Below are positions 36,715-45,307 of a stretch of DNA of 64,000 nucleotides, one piece after another. Positions within the stretch are counted from its first letter, which is position 1, and each line of letters starts with the position of its first letter. The stretch spans positions 124,001 through 188,000 of the forward strand of contig NZ_JAEUAW010000004.1 in assembly GCF_019511665.1 (NCBI RefSeq). Reading direction: 5' to 3'. The DNA is from Microbacterium jejuense (GTDB lineage: Bacteria > Actinomycetota > Actinomycetes > Actinomycetales > Microbacteriaceae). The translations under genes and the position numbers were made by a program. The notes below the pieces were generated by a model. The model worked only from the letters and a program-made list of their open reading frames with translations. It did not search any database and was not told the origin of the DNA.

Positions 36715-37765
36715 GCGCGTGCACGAACTCCACGATGCGCGTGAGGACGGTCGGGTCGGTGTCGGGCGGCACACCGTGGCCGAGGTTGAGCACGTGGGCA
36801 CGGGCCGCCTTGCCGCGCTCGAGGACGTCCACGAGGTGCGCTTCGAGCACCGGCCACGGAGCGCGCAGCAGCGCGGGGTCGATGTTGCCCTGCACCGTGA
36901 CACCCTGACCGACGCGTCGTACGGCCTCGTCGAGCGGCAGGCGCCAGTCGACGCCCACGGCGTCGACGCCGACGTCGCGCATCGCGGCGAGGAGCTCGCC
37001 GGTGCCGACGCCGAAGTGCACGAGCGGCACTTCCAGGTCGCGCACGGCGTCGAGGGCGAGGGACGAGAACGGCGCGACGTGCTGCGTGTAGTCGGCGAGG
37101 CTCAGCGAGCCCGCCCACGAGTCGAACAGCTGGCCCGCCGACGCGCCGGCCTCGAGCTGCGCCCGCAGGAACGCGCCCGTGATTCCGGCGCACCACGTCA
37201 GCAGCGCGGCCCACGTGTCGGGGTCGGAGTGCATCAGCGCGCGGGTCTTGAGCTGCTCCTTGGACGGGCCGCCCTCGACGAGGTACGACGCGAGCGTGTA
37301 CGGGGCGCCCGCGAAGCCGATGAGCGGCGTCGTGCCGAGCTCGGCCACGGTGAGGGCGACGGCCTCGCGGATGGGAGCGAGCGCCGCGGGGTCGAGCGGG
37401 GGCAGCGACGCCACGTCTGCCGCGGTGCGGACCGGGTTCTCGAGCACGGGACCGCGGCCGGCGACGATGCGCACGTCGACGCCCGCCAGGCGCACCGGGA
37501 TCACGATGTCGCTGAAGAAGATGCCCGCGTCGACGCCGTGCCGACGCACCGGCTGCAGGGTGATCTCGCTGGCCAGCTCGGGGTTCAGGCACGCGTCGAG
37601 CATGTCGGTGCCGACGCGCAGCTCGCGGTACTCGGGAAGGGAGCGGCCCGCCTGCCGCATGAACCACACCGGCGTCACCGCGGGCCGATCGCCCCGGTAC
37701 GCGCGTATCAGCGCGGGGGGATCGTTTCTCTGGAGGACGGAAGGGTGAGAGTCATGCAACATCAC
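36707..37765 (-). CDS. hemE: Uroporphyrinogen decarboxylase
   Basis: The protein has about 352 residues. It removes four carboxyl groups from uroporphyrinogen III to give coproporphyrinogen III. The signature [16 protein letters not shown] lies near residue 32-47, and [19 protein letters not shown] and FDSWAGSLS follow. It is the first gene of the heme operon. GTG 37765 sits six bases after a TAATCT -10 box, so a leaderless start there is likely; the next codon is ATG 37762, which is also possible. It is divergent from hemA by 17 bases. Confidence 0.95.
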   Translation of the reverse strand: MMLHDSHPSVLQRNDPPALIRAYRGDRPAVTPVWFMRQAGRSLPEYRELRVGTDMLDACLNPELASEITLQPVRRHGVDAGIFFSDIVIPVRLAGVDVRIVAGRGPVLENPVRTAADVASLPPLDPAALAPIREAVALTVAELGTTPLIGFAGAPYTLASYLVEGGPSKEQLKTRALMHSDPDTWAALLTWCAGITGAFLRAQLEAGASAGQLFDSWAGSLSLADYTQHVAPFSSLALDAVRDLEVPLVHFGVGTGELLAAMRDVGVDAVGVDWRLPLDEAVRRVGQGVTVQGNIDPALLRAPWPVLEAHLVDVLERGKAARAHVLNLGHGVPPDTDPTVLTRIVEFVHAHA

Positions 37766-37785
37766 ACGTTAAGATTAGAGTCGTG
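37765..37785. promoter_or_regulatory. Overlapping divergent leaderless promoters of hemE and hemA
   Basis: For hemA, TAAGAT (37770-37775, plus) lies seven bases before GTG 37783. For hemE, TAATCT (37772-37777, minus) lies six bases before GTG 37765. The two -10 boxes overlap by four bases, so the two polymerases cannot occupy both at once. Confidence 0.75.
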
Positions 37786-39033
37786 CTCCTCTGTCTGACC
37801 GCGAACCATCGGAACGCGAGCCTCGACACCCTGGAGCGTCTCTCTGTCGGGGCGCCCGACGCGACGCGTGCACTCGTGCGCGACGAGATCTTCGTCTCGG
37901 GCGCTGTCGTCCTCGCGACCTGCAGCCGGTTCGAGGCCTATCTCGACATCGATGAGCCGCTCACCGGTGGCGAGGCCGTCGCGGTCGAGTCCGTCGTCGA
38001 AGCGATGGCCGCGGCATCCGATGTGTCTGCGGACGTGCTGCGCGCATCGGTGGCCGTGCATCAGGGAGCGGATGCCGCCGCCCACCTGTTCGCCGTCACG
38101 AGCGGCCTGGAGTCGGTCGTCGTCGGTGAGGACGAGATCTCGGGCCAGGTGCGCCGGGCCCTCGATGCCGCGCGCGCCGACGGCCTCACCAGCGGGGAGC
38201 TGGAGCGGCTGTTCCAGAGGGCCACGCACACGAGCCGCGGCGTGCGCAACCGCACGCAGCTGCGCGGCGCCCACCGCTCGCTCGTGCGGCTCGCCCTCGA
38301 GCTCGCCTCGAGCCGCGTCGCAGACTGGTCGGCTGCGCGCATCGTGCTGGTCGGCACCGGCCGCTACGCCGCGCGCACCGTGGACGCGCTGCGCGCCCGC
38401 GGCGCCGGCGACCTCCACGTCTTCTCGCCCTCGGGGCGTGCCGAGGGCTTCGCCGTGCAGCGCGGCCTGCTGCCGGTGACGGATTTCGCCGCGGCGGCCG
38501 CGCAGGCCGATGTGGTGATCACGTGCACGGCGGACGCCGTCGTGCACGCCGACGCGTTCACGTCCGGTCGCCGGGTGCTCGTGATCGACCTCGGCCTGCC
38601 GCGCAACGTCGACCCCGCCGTCGGCGAGGTCGAGGGGGTCGAGCTGCTCGACCTCGAGACCATCCGGCTGCACGCGCCGCTGGAGCAGTTCAGCGCGCAC
38701 GCCGACGCCCGCGCGATCGTCGGCGACGCCGCGACCGAGTTCGCCGCCGACCGCGAGGTCGGCCCTGCCATCACCGCGCTGCGCGGCGAGGTGCTCAAGG
38801 TCGTGGACGACGAGATCGCCCGTGCCCGCGCGCGCGGCGCCGGCGACGACGTCGAGGCGGCGCTGCGTCACCTGGCGGGCGTGCTGCTGCACAAGCCGTC
38901 GGTGCGCATGCGCGAGCTGGCGGTCGAAGGACGCCTCGACGAGGTCCACGGCGCGCTCGAGCTGCTGCACGGCCTGGCGGTCGACGCCCCCGGTGCGGCG
39001 GTCGACGACGACGACCTCTGGGCCACCGCCTAG
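37783..39033 (+). CDS. hemA: Glutamyl-tRNA reductase
   Basis: The protein has 416 residues. It reduces glutamyl-tRNA to glutamate-1-semialdehyde, the first committed step of heme synthesis. It begins MLLCLTANHRNASLDTLERL. The catalytic cysteine is in VLATCSRFEAYL. VGEDEISGQVRRAL is in the substrate domain, VLVGTGRYAARTVDAL is the NADPH turn, and a C-terminal dimerisation helix follows. It is GTG-started and leaderless, transcribed away from the other hem genes. The end is followed by repeats. Confidence 0.96.
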   Translation: MLLCLTANHRNASLDTLERLSVGAPDATRALVRDEIFVSGAVVLATCSRFEAYLDIDEPLTGGEAVAVESVVEAMAAASDVSADVLRASVAVHQGADAAAHLFAVTSGLESVVVGEDEISGQVRRALDAARADGLTSGELERLFQRATHTSRGVRNRTQLRGAHRSLVRLALELASSRVADWSAARIVLVGTGRYAARTVDALRARGAGDLHVFSPSGRAEGFAVQRGLLPVTDFAAAAAQADVVITCTADAVVHADAFTSGRRVLVIDLGLPRNVDPAVGEVEGVELLDLETIRLHAPLEQFSAHADARAIVGDAATEFAADREVGPAITALRGEVLKVVDDEIARARARGAGDDVEAALRHLAGVLLHKPSVRMRELAVEGRLDEVHGALELLHGLAVDAPGAAVDDDDLWATA

Positions 39034-39406
39034 CGCGTTGCAAGTGGATGCCGGCGGCCCAGGCCGATCGTGCACGTGGGCGTTTCGTCTCGCTCGTTCC
39101 TCGCTCGCTCAACGGCCGGTGGTGAGGGAGGTCAGAGGTGCGGGCGTTTCGTCTCGCTCGTTCCTCGCTCGCTCAACGGCCGGTGGTGGTTGGGGTCAGC
39201 CGGTAACCGGTCGTTGAGCGGAGGGCGCTCTGGCGCCCGCAGACGAAACGCCTCGTCCGGGACGGATCGGCTTGCGCAAGACGCGCAAGAAATCATAGGA
39301 ATGACGCAAAAACACGGCAAGTGCTTGAGAACTCGCGTGCTCGCGCTCTAGATTGAGCGCGAGCGGGCATCGTCGCCCGTCCCGTCCCGGATGAAGCGAG
39401 TCGCTG
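39034..39406. repeat. Intergenic region with three palindromic repeat copies
   Basis: There is no gene. Two direct copies (39080-39120 and 39144-39184) start GCGTTTCGTCTCGCTCGTT. One inverted copy of the other centre type (39208-39252) contains GGGCGCTCTGGCGCCC and ends AGACGAAACGCC. From 39253 to 39406 lies an AT-richer leader (CATAGGAATGACGCAAAAAC) that probably carries the promoter of the GH87-like gene. Confidence 0.85.
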
Positions 39407-41437
39407 ATGACACGACCCCGAACCCTCGTCGCGGCTGTGGCCGCGGCATCCCTCGCCCTCGGAGCGGCGGTGACGGCCCCGGCCGCCGTCGCGGCGCCGC
39501 CGGGCTGGAACACGCCCGCGCCGGTCGTCACGCGCGCGGCGCTCGATCCCGCGCTCGTCGCCGGGCGCGGTGCCGACGTGGCGTTCCTCGAGCAGGAGGC
39601 CGAGAACGCCGTCACGAACGGCACGGTGATCGGCCCGAGCCGTGAGGCGTACACGATCGAGGCGGAGGCGTCGGGGCGCTCGGCCGTGCGCCTGGCGCCG
39701 GGGGAGTACGTCGAGTTCACGCTTCCGGCGGCGGCGAACGCGCTGACCGTGCGCTACAGCATCCCCGACGCGCCAGGCGGCGGTGGGCTCACCGCGCCGC
39801 TCACCGTTCAGGCCGGGCCCCACACCACGACGATGCAGCTCACGTCGGAGTACGCGTACCTCTACAACCAGTACCCGTTCACGAACGACCCGCGCGCGGG
39901 GCTGCTGCATCCGGACTGGTGGGTCGCCGAATGCGCGTGCGTGCCCGCGGCGACCACGCCGGCGTTCGAGCCGGCGACGCCCTTCCGGCCGATGAAGTTC
40001 TACGACGAGCAGCGGCTGCCGCTGCACAAGACCTACAAGGCGGGAGACAAGGTGCGCCTGACCGCGTCCGCTGACGTGCCGTGGACGGTGATCGACCTCA
40101 TCGACACCGAGCTGGTGGGCAAGCCGGTCGTCGTGAAGAAGGCGGTGGACGTCGTCGACTTCGGCGCCGACCCGACAGGCCGGACGGACTCCGCCGATGC
40201 CTTCGACGCGGCGATCGCGGCCGCCAAGCAGCGGGGGCAGGTCGTGTATGTGCCGCAGGGGCGGTTCCGCGTCGAACGCCACATCGTCGTCGACGACGTG
40301 ACGATCCGGGGCGCCGGCAACTGGCACACGATCGTCTTCGGCTCTGAGGTGGCGCTCGCCGAGCCCGCCGCGGACGGCTCGACGCATACGGGCGTCGGGT
40401 TCTACGGAAAGGATGCCGCCGACGGAGGCAGCACCGACGTCCACCTGTCGGGCTTCTCGATCATCGGCGACGTGCGCGAGCGCATCGACACCGACCAGGT
40501 CAACGCGATCGGCGGCGCGTTCCACGACTCGTCGTTCTCGGACCTCTACATCCAGCACACCAAGGTGGGGATGTGGTTCGACGGCCCGATGTCGAACGTG
40601 ACGGTCGAGCGCAACATCATCGTCGACCAGATCGCCGATGCGCTGAACTTCCACATCGGCGTCACCGACTCGGTCGCGCGGCACAACTTCGTGCGCAACT
40701 CCGGCGACGACGGCCTGGCGATGTGGGCGGAGGCGAAGGGCGGCACGACGCTCACGAACGCGCGCAACACGTTCGAGCGCAACACCGTGCAGACGCCGAA
40801 CCTCGCCAACGGCATCGCGATCTACGGCGGCACCGACAACACGGTGGCGGGCAACCTGGTGGCCGACACGATCCGCGAGGGAAGCGCGCTGCACGCCGGC
40901 TCGCGGTTCGGCGCGCACCCGTTCGCTGGGGCGCTCACCTTCCGCGACAACACAACAGTGCGCGCGGGCACGCGCGAGCTCAACTGGAACATCGGGCTCG
41001 GGTCGCTGTGGGTCTACGCCCTGGAGGGCTCGATCTCGGGCATCCACGTGACCGGCGACCATTACCTCGACAGCACGTACAACGCGATCCTGCTGGTGTC
41101 GGAGTGGGGAGTGAAGGACCTCTACTCGATGTCCGACGTGTCGTTCGCCGACGTGCGCGTCGACGGCACGGGCACGTCGGTGCTGAGTGCGCGCGTGAAG
41201 GGCGGGGCGTCGTTCCAGAACGTCGACGCCCGCAATGTCGGCGCCGTCGGCATCAACAACTGCGGGTCGTTCGGCTTCCCGCCCACGGGGTCGGAGTTCT
41301 CGGTCACGGATCTCGGCGGCAACGACGGCGGCGGAACGACCGGCCCGTGGCTCGCGTCGTGGGAGCTGCCGAACACCATCACGTGCGACGACCGCCCGCC
41401 GGTGGTCGCACCGCCGGCGCCGTCGCCGTGGCCGTGA
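39407..41437 (+). CDS. Secreted GH87-like alpha-1,3-glucanase with N-terminal carbohydrate-binding domain
   Basis: The protein has 676 residues. A Sec signal peptide (residues 1-30) ends in AVAA. Residues about 60-215 form a CBM-like beta-sandwich (EAENAVTNGTVIGP, YVEFTLPAAANALTVRYSIP). From about 245, VDFGADPTGRTDSADAFDAA starts a pectate-lyase-3 right-handed beta-helix. The segment NSGDDGLAMWAEAKGG followed by NGIAIYGGTDNTVAGNLV fits family GH87 (mutanase, mycodextranase), where the paired Asp of GDD are catalytic. Activity on alpha-1,3-glucan of fungal walls or biofilms is inferred. It is monocistronic, with a strong terminator. Confidence 0.78.
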   Translation: MTRPRTLVAAVAAASLALGAAVTAPAAVAAPPGWNTPAPVVTRAALDPALVAGRGADVAFLEQEAENAVTNGTVIGPSREAYTIEAEASGRSAVRLAPGEYVEFTLPAAANALTVRYSIPDAPGGGGLTAPLTVQAGPHTTTMQLTSEYAYLYNQYPFTNDPRAGLLHPDWWVAECACVPAATTPAFEPATPFRPMKFYDEQRLPLHKTYKAGDKVRLTASADVPWTVIDLIDTELVGKPVVVKKAVDVVDFGADPTGRTDSADAFDAAIAAAKQRGQVVYVPQGRFRVERHIVVDDVTIRGAGNWHTIVFGSEVALAEPAADGSTHTGVGFYGKDAADGGSTDVHLSGFSIIGDVRERIDTDQVNAIGGAFHDSSFSDLYIQHTKVGMWFDGPMSNVTVERNIIVDQIADALNFHIGVTDSVARHNFVRNSGDDGLAMWAEAKGGTTLTNARNTFERNTVQTPNLANGIAIYGGTDNTVAGNLVADTIREGSALHAGSRFGAHPFAGALTFRDNTTVRAGTRELNWNIGLGSLWVYALEGSISGIHVTGDHYLDSTYNAILLVSEWGVKDLYSMSDVSFADVRVDGTGTSVLSARVKGGASFQNVDARNVGAVGINNCGSFGFPPTGSEFSVTDLGGNDGGGTTGPWLASWELPNTITCDDRPPVVAPPAPSPWP

Positions 41438-41454
41438 CCCGGGCTCGATGAGGG

Positions 41455-41486
41455 GGATGCCGCCACCCGGCCGGGTGGCGGCATCC
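41455..41486. terminator. Palindromic terminator after the glucanase gene
   Basis: GGATGCCGCCACCCGG at 41455-41470 is followed directly by its exact complement, giving a strong hairpin of about 14 bp, 18 bases after the stop. Confidence 0.85.
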
Positions 41487-41495
41487 CCAAGCTCT

Positions 41496-41547
41496 ATTCT
41501 AAAGCAGTCTTGCGAAAGGAGTCTTTAGAATCTAGTCTCGCCGTATG
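41496..41547 (+). promoter_or_regulatory. ArsR operator and leaderless promoter
   Basis: The 9-bp inverted repeat ATTCTAAAG (41496-41504) and CTTTAGAAT (41523-41531) flanks the promoter region. TAGTCT at 41533-41538 lies six bases before ATG 41545. The layout suggests autorepression by the ArsR-type product and a leaderless transcript. Confidence 0.7.
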
Positions 41548-42135
41548 ACCGAACGACGCCGCGAGCGCATCACCGACCCCGAGCGCATCCGCGCGCTGGC
41601 CCACCCCGTGCGCATCGCACTGCTCGACCATCTCGGCGACGTCGGCGAGGCGACCGCGACAGAGTGCGCGGAGGCGCTGGGGGAGTCGCCTGCGAGCTGC
41701 TCGTTCCACCTGCGCATGCTCGAGAAGTACGGCTACATCGAGCGCGCCGAACGCCGCGGGCGCGAGAAGCCCTGGCGGGTGAAGGTGGCGGACTTCGACA
41801 TGCGTCCCGATCCGGACGTGCCCGGATCCATGCTCGCGGTGCAGGCCGTGGCGTCGATGGGGCTCGAGTCCGAGTTCCTGCGGGCCAGGGACTGGTTCTC
41901 GCGCATCGACCGCGAGAGCGACGAATGGGTGCAGGCGACGACGTTCACGCGCTCGTCGTTCTGGGCGACGGCCGAAGAGCTGGCGCAGCTCAGCCGTGAG
42001 GTGCAGGACATCACCAACCGGTTCGCGGGCCGTCACTCGGATCCGTCGAAGCGCCCCGAGGGTGCGCGGTTCTCGCGCTTCTTCGCCGTCGTCAACCCCG
42101 AACCCGTGCGCCTCGACCCGGAGGCGGACCGATGA
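41545..42135 (+). CDS. ArsR-type winged-helix transcriptional regulator
   Basis: The protein has 196 residues. A winged helix-turn-helix lies at 10-80 (ERIRALAHPVRIALLDHLGD, ECAEALGESPASCSFHLRML). The C-terminal 100 residues are helical, with no ELCV metal motif, so the signal is probably not arsenic or zinc; a drug-like ligand is more likely given the coupled exporter. The start is leaderless behind a -10 box, with an inverted repeat upstream. The stop overlaps the MFS start (ATGA). Confidence 0.85.
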   Translation: MTERRRERITDPERIRALAHPVRIALLDHLGDVGEATATECAEALGESPASCSFHLRMLEKYGYIERAERRGREKPWRVKVADFDMRPDPDVPGSMLAVQAVASMGLESEFLRARDWFSRIDRESDEWVQATTFTRSSFWATAEELAQLSREVQDITNRFAGRHSDPSKRPEGARFSRFFAVVNPEPVRLDPEADR

Positions 42136-43364
42136 GCGGGGCGTCGCCGCGCCGCCTGCGGCTTCCTGTCGCATGGTCGGCCCCCGGGTTCCCGCGCCTG
42201 GCGGGCGCTTGGGTCGCGACGAACCTCGGTGACAGCGCCCTGTACCTCATGATCGCGGTGTGGGTGAAGGAGCTCACCGGGTCGGATGTGGCCGCCGGCT
42301 TCGTGTTCGTGGCGCTCGGCGTTCCTGCGATCCTCGCGCCGTTCATCGGCATGATGGCTGACCGGATGCCGCGCCGCCGGCTCCTCGTGATCAACAACGC
42401 CGCGCTGGTCCCGGTGCTGCTGTCGCTGCTGCTCGTCTCGGGCGCCGAGCAGCTGTGGCTCGTGTACGCGGTCATGGTGGTCTACAGCGCCGCCGGGTAC
42501 GTGACGGGGTCGGCGCAGTCGGGCATCATCCGCGCGATGCTGCGCGACGACCAGCTCGCTTCAGGCAACGGCCTGCTGTCGACCATCGACAACGCGCTGC
42601 GGCTCGTGTCGCCGCTCATCGGCACGGCCCTGTACGTGTGGCTCGGCGCTCCCGCCGTCATCGTGCTCACGGCGGCGTGCTTCGCGGTGGCCGCCGTGGT
42701 CGTCGCCGGGCTCCCGGTCGGCGCTGCCGCACCGGTGCGCGAGGCGCGGCGCGGGTACTTCCACGAACTCGCCGCCGGGTTCGTGCAGCTCTTCTCGCCG
42801 CAGAGCCTGCGCGTGGTGACGATCGCCGTCGCGATCGGCTTCGGCGCGACCGGCCTGCTCAACATCGTGGTGTTCCCCGCACTCGATGCCATGCACGCCG
42901 ACCCCGCCGCCATCGGCGTGCTCGTCCCCGTCCAGGGCGCGGGCGCCGTGCTCGGCGGCGTGCTGTCGGCCACGCTCGTCACGCGCTGGGGCGAGGGGCG
43001 CACCGCCGCGCTCGGCCTGGTGCTGGTGGCCGCGGGAAGCGTTCCGTGGGCGTTCGGCTCGGTGATCGCCGGCGGCGTCGGCATGTTCGTCCTGGGCCTG
43101 GGCATCCCGCTCACCGTCGTGGCCTTCGCCACCCTGCGGCAGCGGCTCACGCCCGACGCCCTCCAGGGCCGCACCGGTGCGGCCGCCAACGTCGTGATCA
43201 ACGTGCCGCAGACCCTGGCATCGGTCATCGGCGCGGGGCTGCTCGCGGTCGTCGACTTCCGCGTGCTGATCTGGGTGTCGGTCGTCGCCGTCGTGCTCGG
43301 CGCCGCGACGGCGCTGCTCGCTCGCCGCGTCGCCGCTCCCGTCGCGGCTGCGGCGCTGTCCTGA
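42132..43364 (+). CDS. MFS exporter coupled to the ArsR regulator
   Basis: The protein has 410 residues and about 12 membrane helices. It opens APGFPRLAGAWVATNLGDSALYLMIAVWVKELTGS, here described as positions 15-49, a pattern of MFS drug exporters of the enterobactin-exporter (EntS-like) type. The conserved loop MMADRMPRRRLLVINN is near residue 75. Coupled translation with a ligand-type ArsR gene suggests inducible efflux of a drug or natural product. The substrate is unknown. Confidence 0.85.
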   Translation: MSGASPRRLRLPVAWSAPGFPRLAGAWVATNLGDSALYLMIAVWVKELTGSDVAAGFVFVALGVPAILAPFIGMMADRMPRRRLLVINNAALVPVLLSLLLVSGAEQLWLVYAVMVVYSAAGYVTGSAQSGIIRAMLRDDQLASGNGLLSTIDNALRLVSPLIGTALYVWLGAPAVIVLTAACFAVAAVVVAGLPVGAAAPVREARRGYFHELAAGFVQLFSPQSLRVVTIAVAIGFGATGLLNIVVFPALDAMHADPAAIGVLVPVQGAGAVLGGVLSATLVTRWGEGRTAALGLVLVAAGSVPWAFGSVIAGGVGMFVLGLGIPLTVVAFATLRQRLTPDALQGRTGAAANVVINVPQTLASVIGAGLLAVVDFRVLIWVSVVAVVLGAATALLARRVAAPVAAAALS

Positions 43365-43375
43365 CCGGTGGGGCC

Positions 43376-45274
43376 TCAGGCGGGTTCGGCGACGGCGGCC
43401 CGTCCGTCCGGCGCAGGGGCGGGCACGACCAGCCCCGACGCCGGTCCCGTCAGTGCGCGCAGCGCGTAGAGGATCGTGGCGAGGTCGACGCCCTCCTGGA
43501 TGAGGGCGCCGGCCACTGCGGGGATCACACCCGTCGTCGCGACGAGCATGAGCCCGATGCTGAGCGCGATGCCGATCCAGATCGCGGTGTACGCGACACG
43601 CAGGGTGTGGCGCCCGATCGAGACGGCGTCGGCGATGCCGGCGAGAGAGTCCTTCAGCACGACGGCGTCCGCCGCCTCGCCCGCCGCCGTCGACCCCTTG
43701 GCGCCCATTGCGACGCCGATGTCGGCGGCGGCCAGCACCGGGGCGTCGTTCACGCCGTCGCCGACCATCATCACCGGCCGCGGCCTCATCTGCGCGGCCA
43801 GCTGCACCTTCTCGGGCGGCAGCAGCTCGGCATGCACATCGGTGATCCCGACGCTGCGGGCCACGGCATCCGCCGTCGCCTTCGCGTCGCCGGTGAGCAT
43901 CGCGATCCGTTCGACCCCGGTGTCACGCAGCCACGTCACGACCGCGCGCGACTCGGGGCGCGGATCGTCGGCCAGGACGAGCGTGCCCGCGAACCGCCCG
44001 TCGACGGCGACGTACGCGGCAGCCTCGCCCTCGCGGATGCCTCGCCGCACCGTGTCGGGTGCCAGCGACGCCACGTACGCGGGCTTGCCGACGACGACCG
44101 TGCGTCCGTCGATCTGCGCCGTGACCCCGTTCGTCGCCACCTCGTGCGCTTCGTCGGCAGAGAGCAGGTGGATGCCGCGGCCCGCTGCCGCGCGGCGGAT
44201 CCCGTCGGCCAGCACATGGCTGGAGTACTGCTCGGCCGACGCGGCGAGCGTCAGCAGCTCGTCCTCGCCGAAGCCGGGAGCCGGCTCGACGGCGACGAGG
44301 TCGGGGCGCCCCTCGGTGAGCGTGCCGGTCTTGTCGAAGGCCGCCGACCGCACGCGCGCGAGCTGCTCGATGACCGCGCCGCCCTTGACGATGATGCCGG
44401 CCTTCGCCGCTCGCGAGAGGCCGCCGAGGAACGCGACAGGTGCGGCGATCAGCAGCGGGCACGGCGTGGCCAGCACCAGCACCTCGGCGAAGCGCGTCGG
44501 ATCGCCCGACACGGCCCACGCCGCCCCCGCGATCACGAGCGACACCGCCGTGAACGGGATGGCGAAGCGGTCGGCCAGTCGCACCGTGGGGGCGCGATCC
44601 TCCTGCGCCTGCTTCACGAGCTCGACGATCTGCTGGTACTGGCTGTCGGCGCTGCGCCGCAGCGCGCGGATCCGCACCGCCCGCGACCCGTTGACCGAGC
44701 CCGAGAGAACCTCGTCGCCTGCCGAGCGGGTCACGGGCAGGCTCTCGCCGGTGAGCGACGACTCGTCGAACGAGCCGTCCTCGCTCAGCAGCGTGCCGTC
44801 GACCGGCACGATCTCGGCGGGTCGCACCAGCAGCACGTCGCCGACGCGCACGTCGTCGGCGTCGGCGTCCTGCACCTCGTCGCTGTCGGACTGCGGGTGC
44901 ACGAGGACGTGCGCGACCTGCGGCGAGCGGTCGAGCAGCGCCGTGAGCTCGCGCTTGGCCCGGCGGCTGGCGTAATCCTCGAGCGCCTCACCGCCCGACA
45001 GCATCAGCACGATGACGAGCGAGGCGACGTACTCGCCGACGGCGAGGGTCGCGACCATCGCCACCACCGCCAGCACGTCCAAGCCGACGTGACCGCGCAG
45101 GACGTCCCGGACCATCCCGAGGAGCGTCCACGCGATGACCAGGCTCACGTAGACGATCGCGATCCACTTCGTCGTGCGCTCGTACCCGGCGGCGCCGAAC
45201 GCCAGCACGACGATGAGGACGATGATCGTGAGCCACACCACGGGGAATCGCACGAACCAGCGCAGGAACCTCAT
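43376..45274 (-). CDS. Heavy-metal P1B-type ATPase with a TPC motif
   Basis: The protein has 632 residues. The P-type core is complete: TGES (LTGESLPVTR), phosphorylation site AFDKTGTLTEG near 312, MLTGDAKATA and VGDGVNDAPVLAAADIG. The transmembrane metal motif is TPC (LATPCPLLIAAP) rather than CPC of copper or zinc pumps, which points to the less-known P1B-5-like group (nickel/iron/cobalt in studied cases). It has no N-terminal CxxC metal domain. The ZIP transporter gene ends 33 bases before its start side, so the two may form a unit for metal import and export. Confidence 0.88.
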   Translation of the reverse strand: MRFLRWFVRFPVVWLTIIVLIVVLAFGAAGYERTTKWIAIVYVSLVIAWTLLGMVRDVLRGHVGLDVLAVVAMVATLAVGEYVASLVIVLMLSGGEALEDYASRRAKRELTALLDRSPQVAHVLVHPQSDSDEVQDADADDVRVGDVLLVRPAEIVPVDGTLLSEDGSFDESSLTGESLPVTRSAGDEVLSGSVNGSRAVRIRALRRSADSQYQQIVELVKQAQEDRAPTVRLADRFAIPFTAVSLVIAGAAWAVSGDPTRFAEVLVLATPCPLLIAAPVAFLGGLSRAAKAGIIVKGGAVIEQLARVRSAAFDKTGTLTEGRPDLVAVEPAPGFGEDELLTLAASAEQYSSHVLADGIRRAAAGRGIHLLSADEAHEVATNGVTAQIDGRTVVVGKPAYVASLAPDTVRRGIREGEAAAYVAVDGRFAGTLVLADDPRPESRAVVTWLRDTGVERIAMLTGDAKATADAVARSVGITDVHAELLPPEKVQLAAQMRPRPVMMVGDGVNDAPVLAAADIGVAMGAKGSTAAGEAADAVVLKDSLAGIADAVSIGRHTLRVAYTAIWIGIALSIGLMLVATTGVIPAVAGALIQEGVDLATILYALRALTGPASGLVVPAPAPDGRAAVAEPA

Positions 45275-45307
45275 GTCTCACACCCTGGCACAGCGCTCCC
45301 TCCCGGG

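Noticed and set aside
39407-41437. Pectate lyase
   Set aside because: The beta-helix is shared, but the GDDGLAMW and IAIYGG segments and the N-terminal CBM fit GH87 better; no pectate lyase calcium-site pattern was seen.
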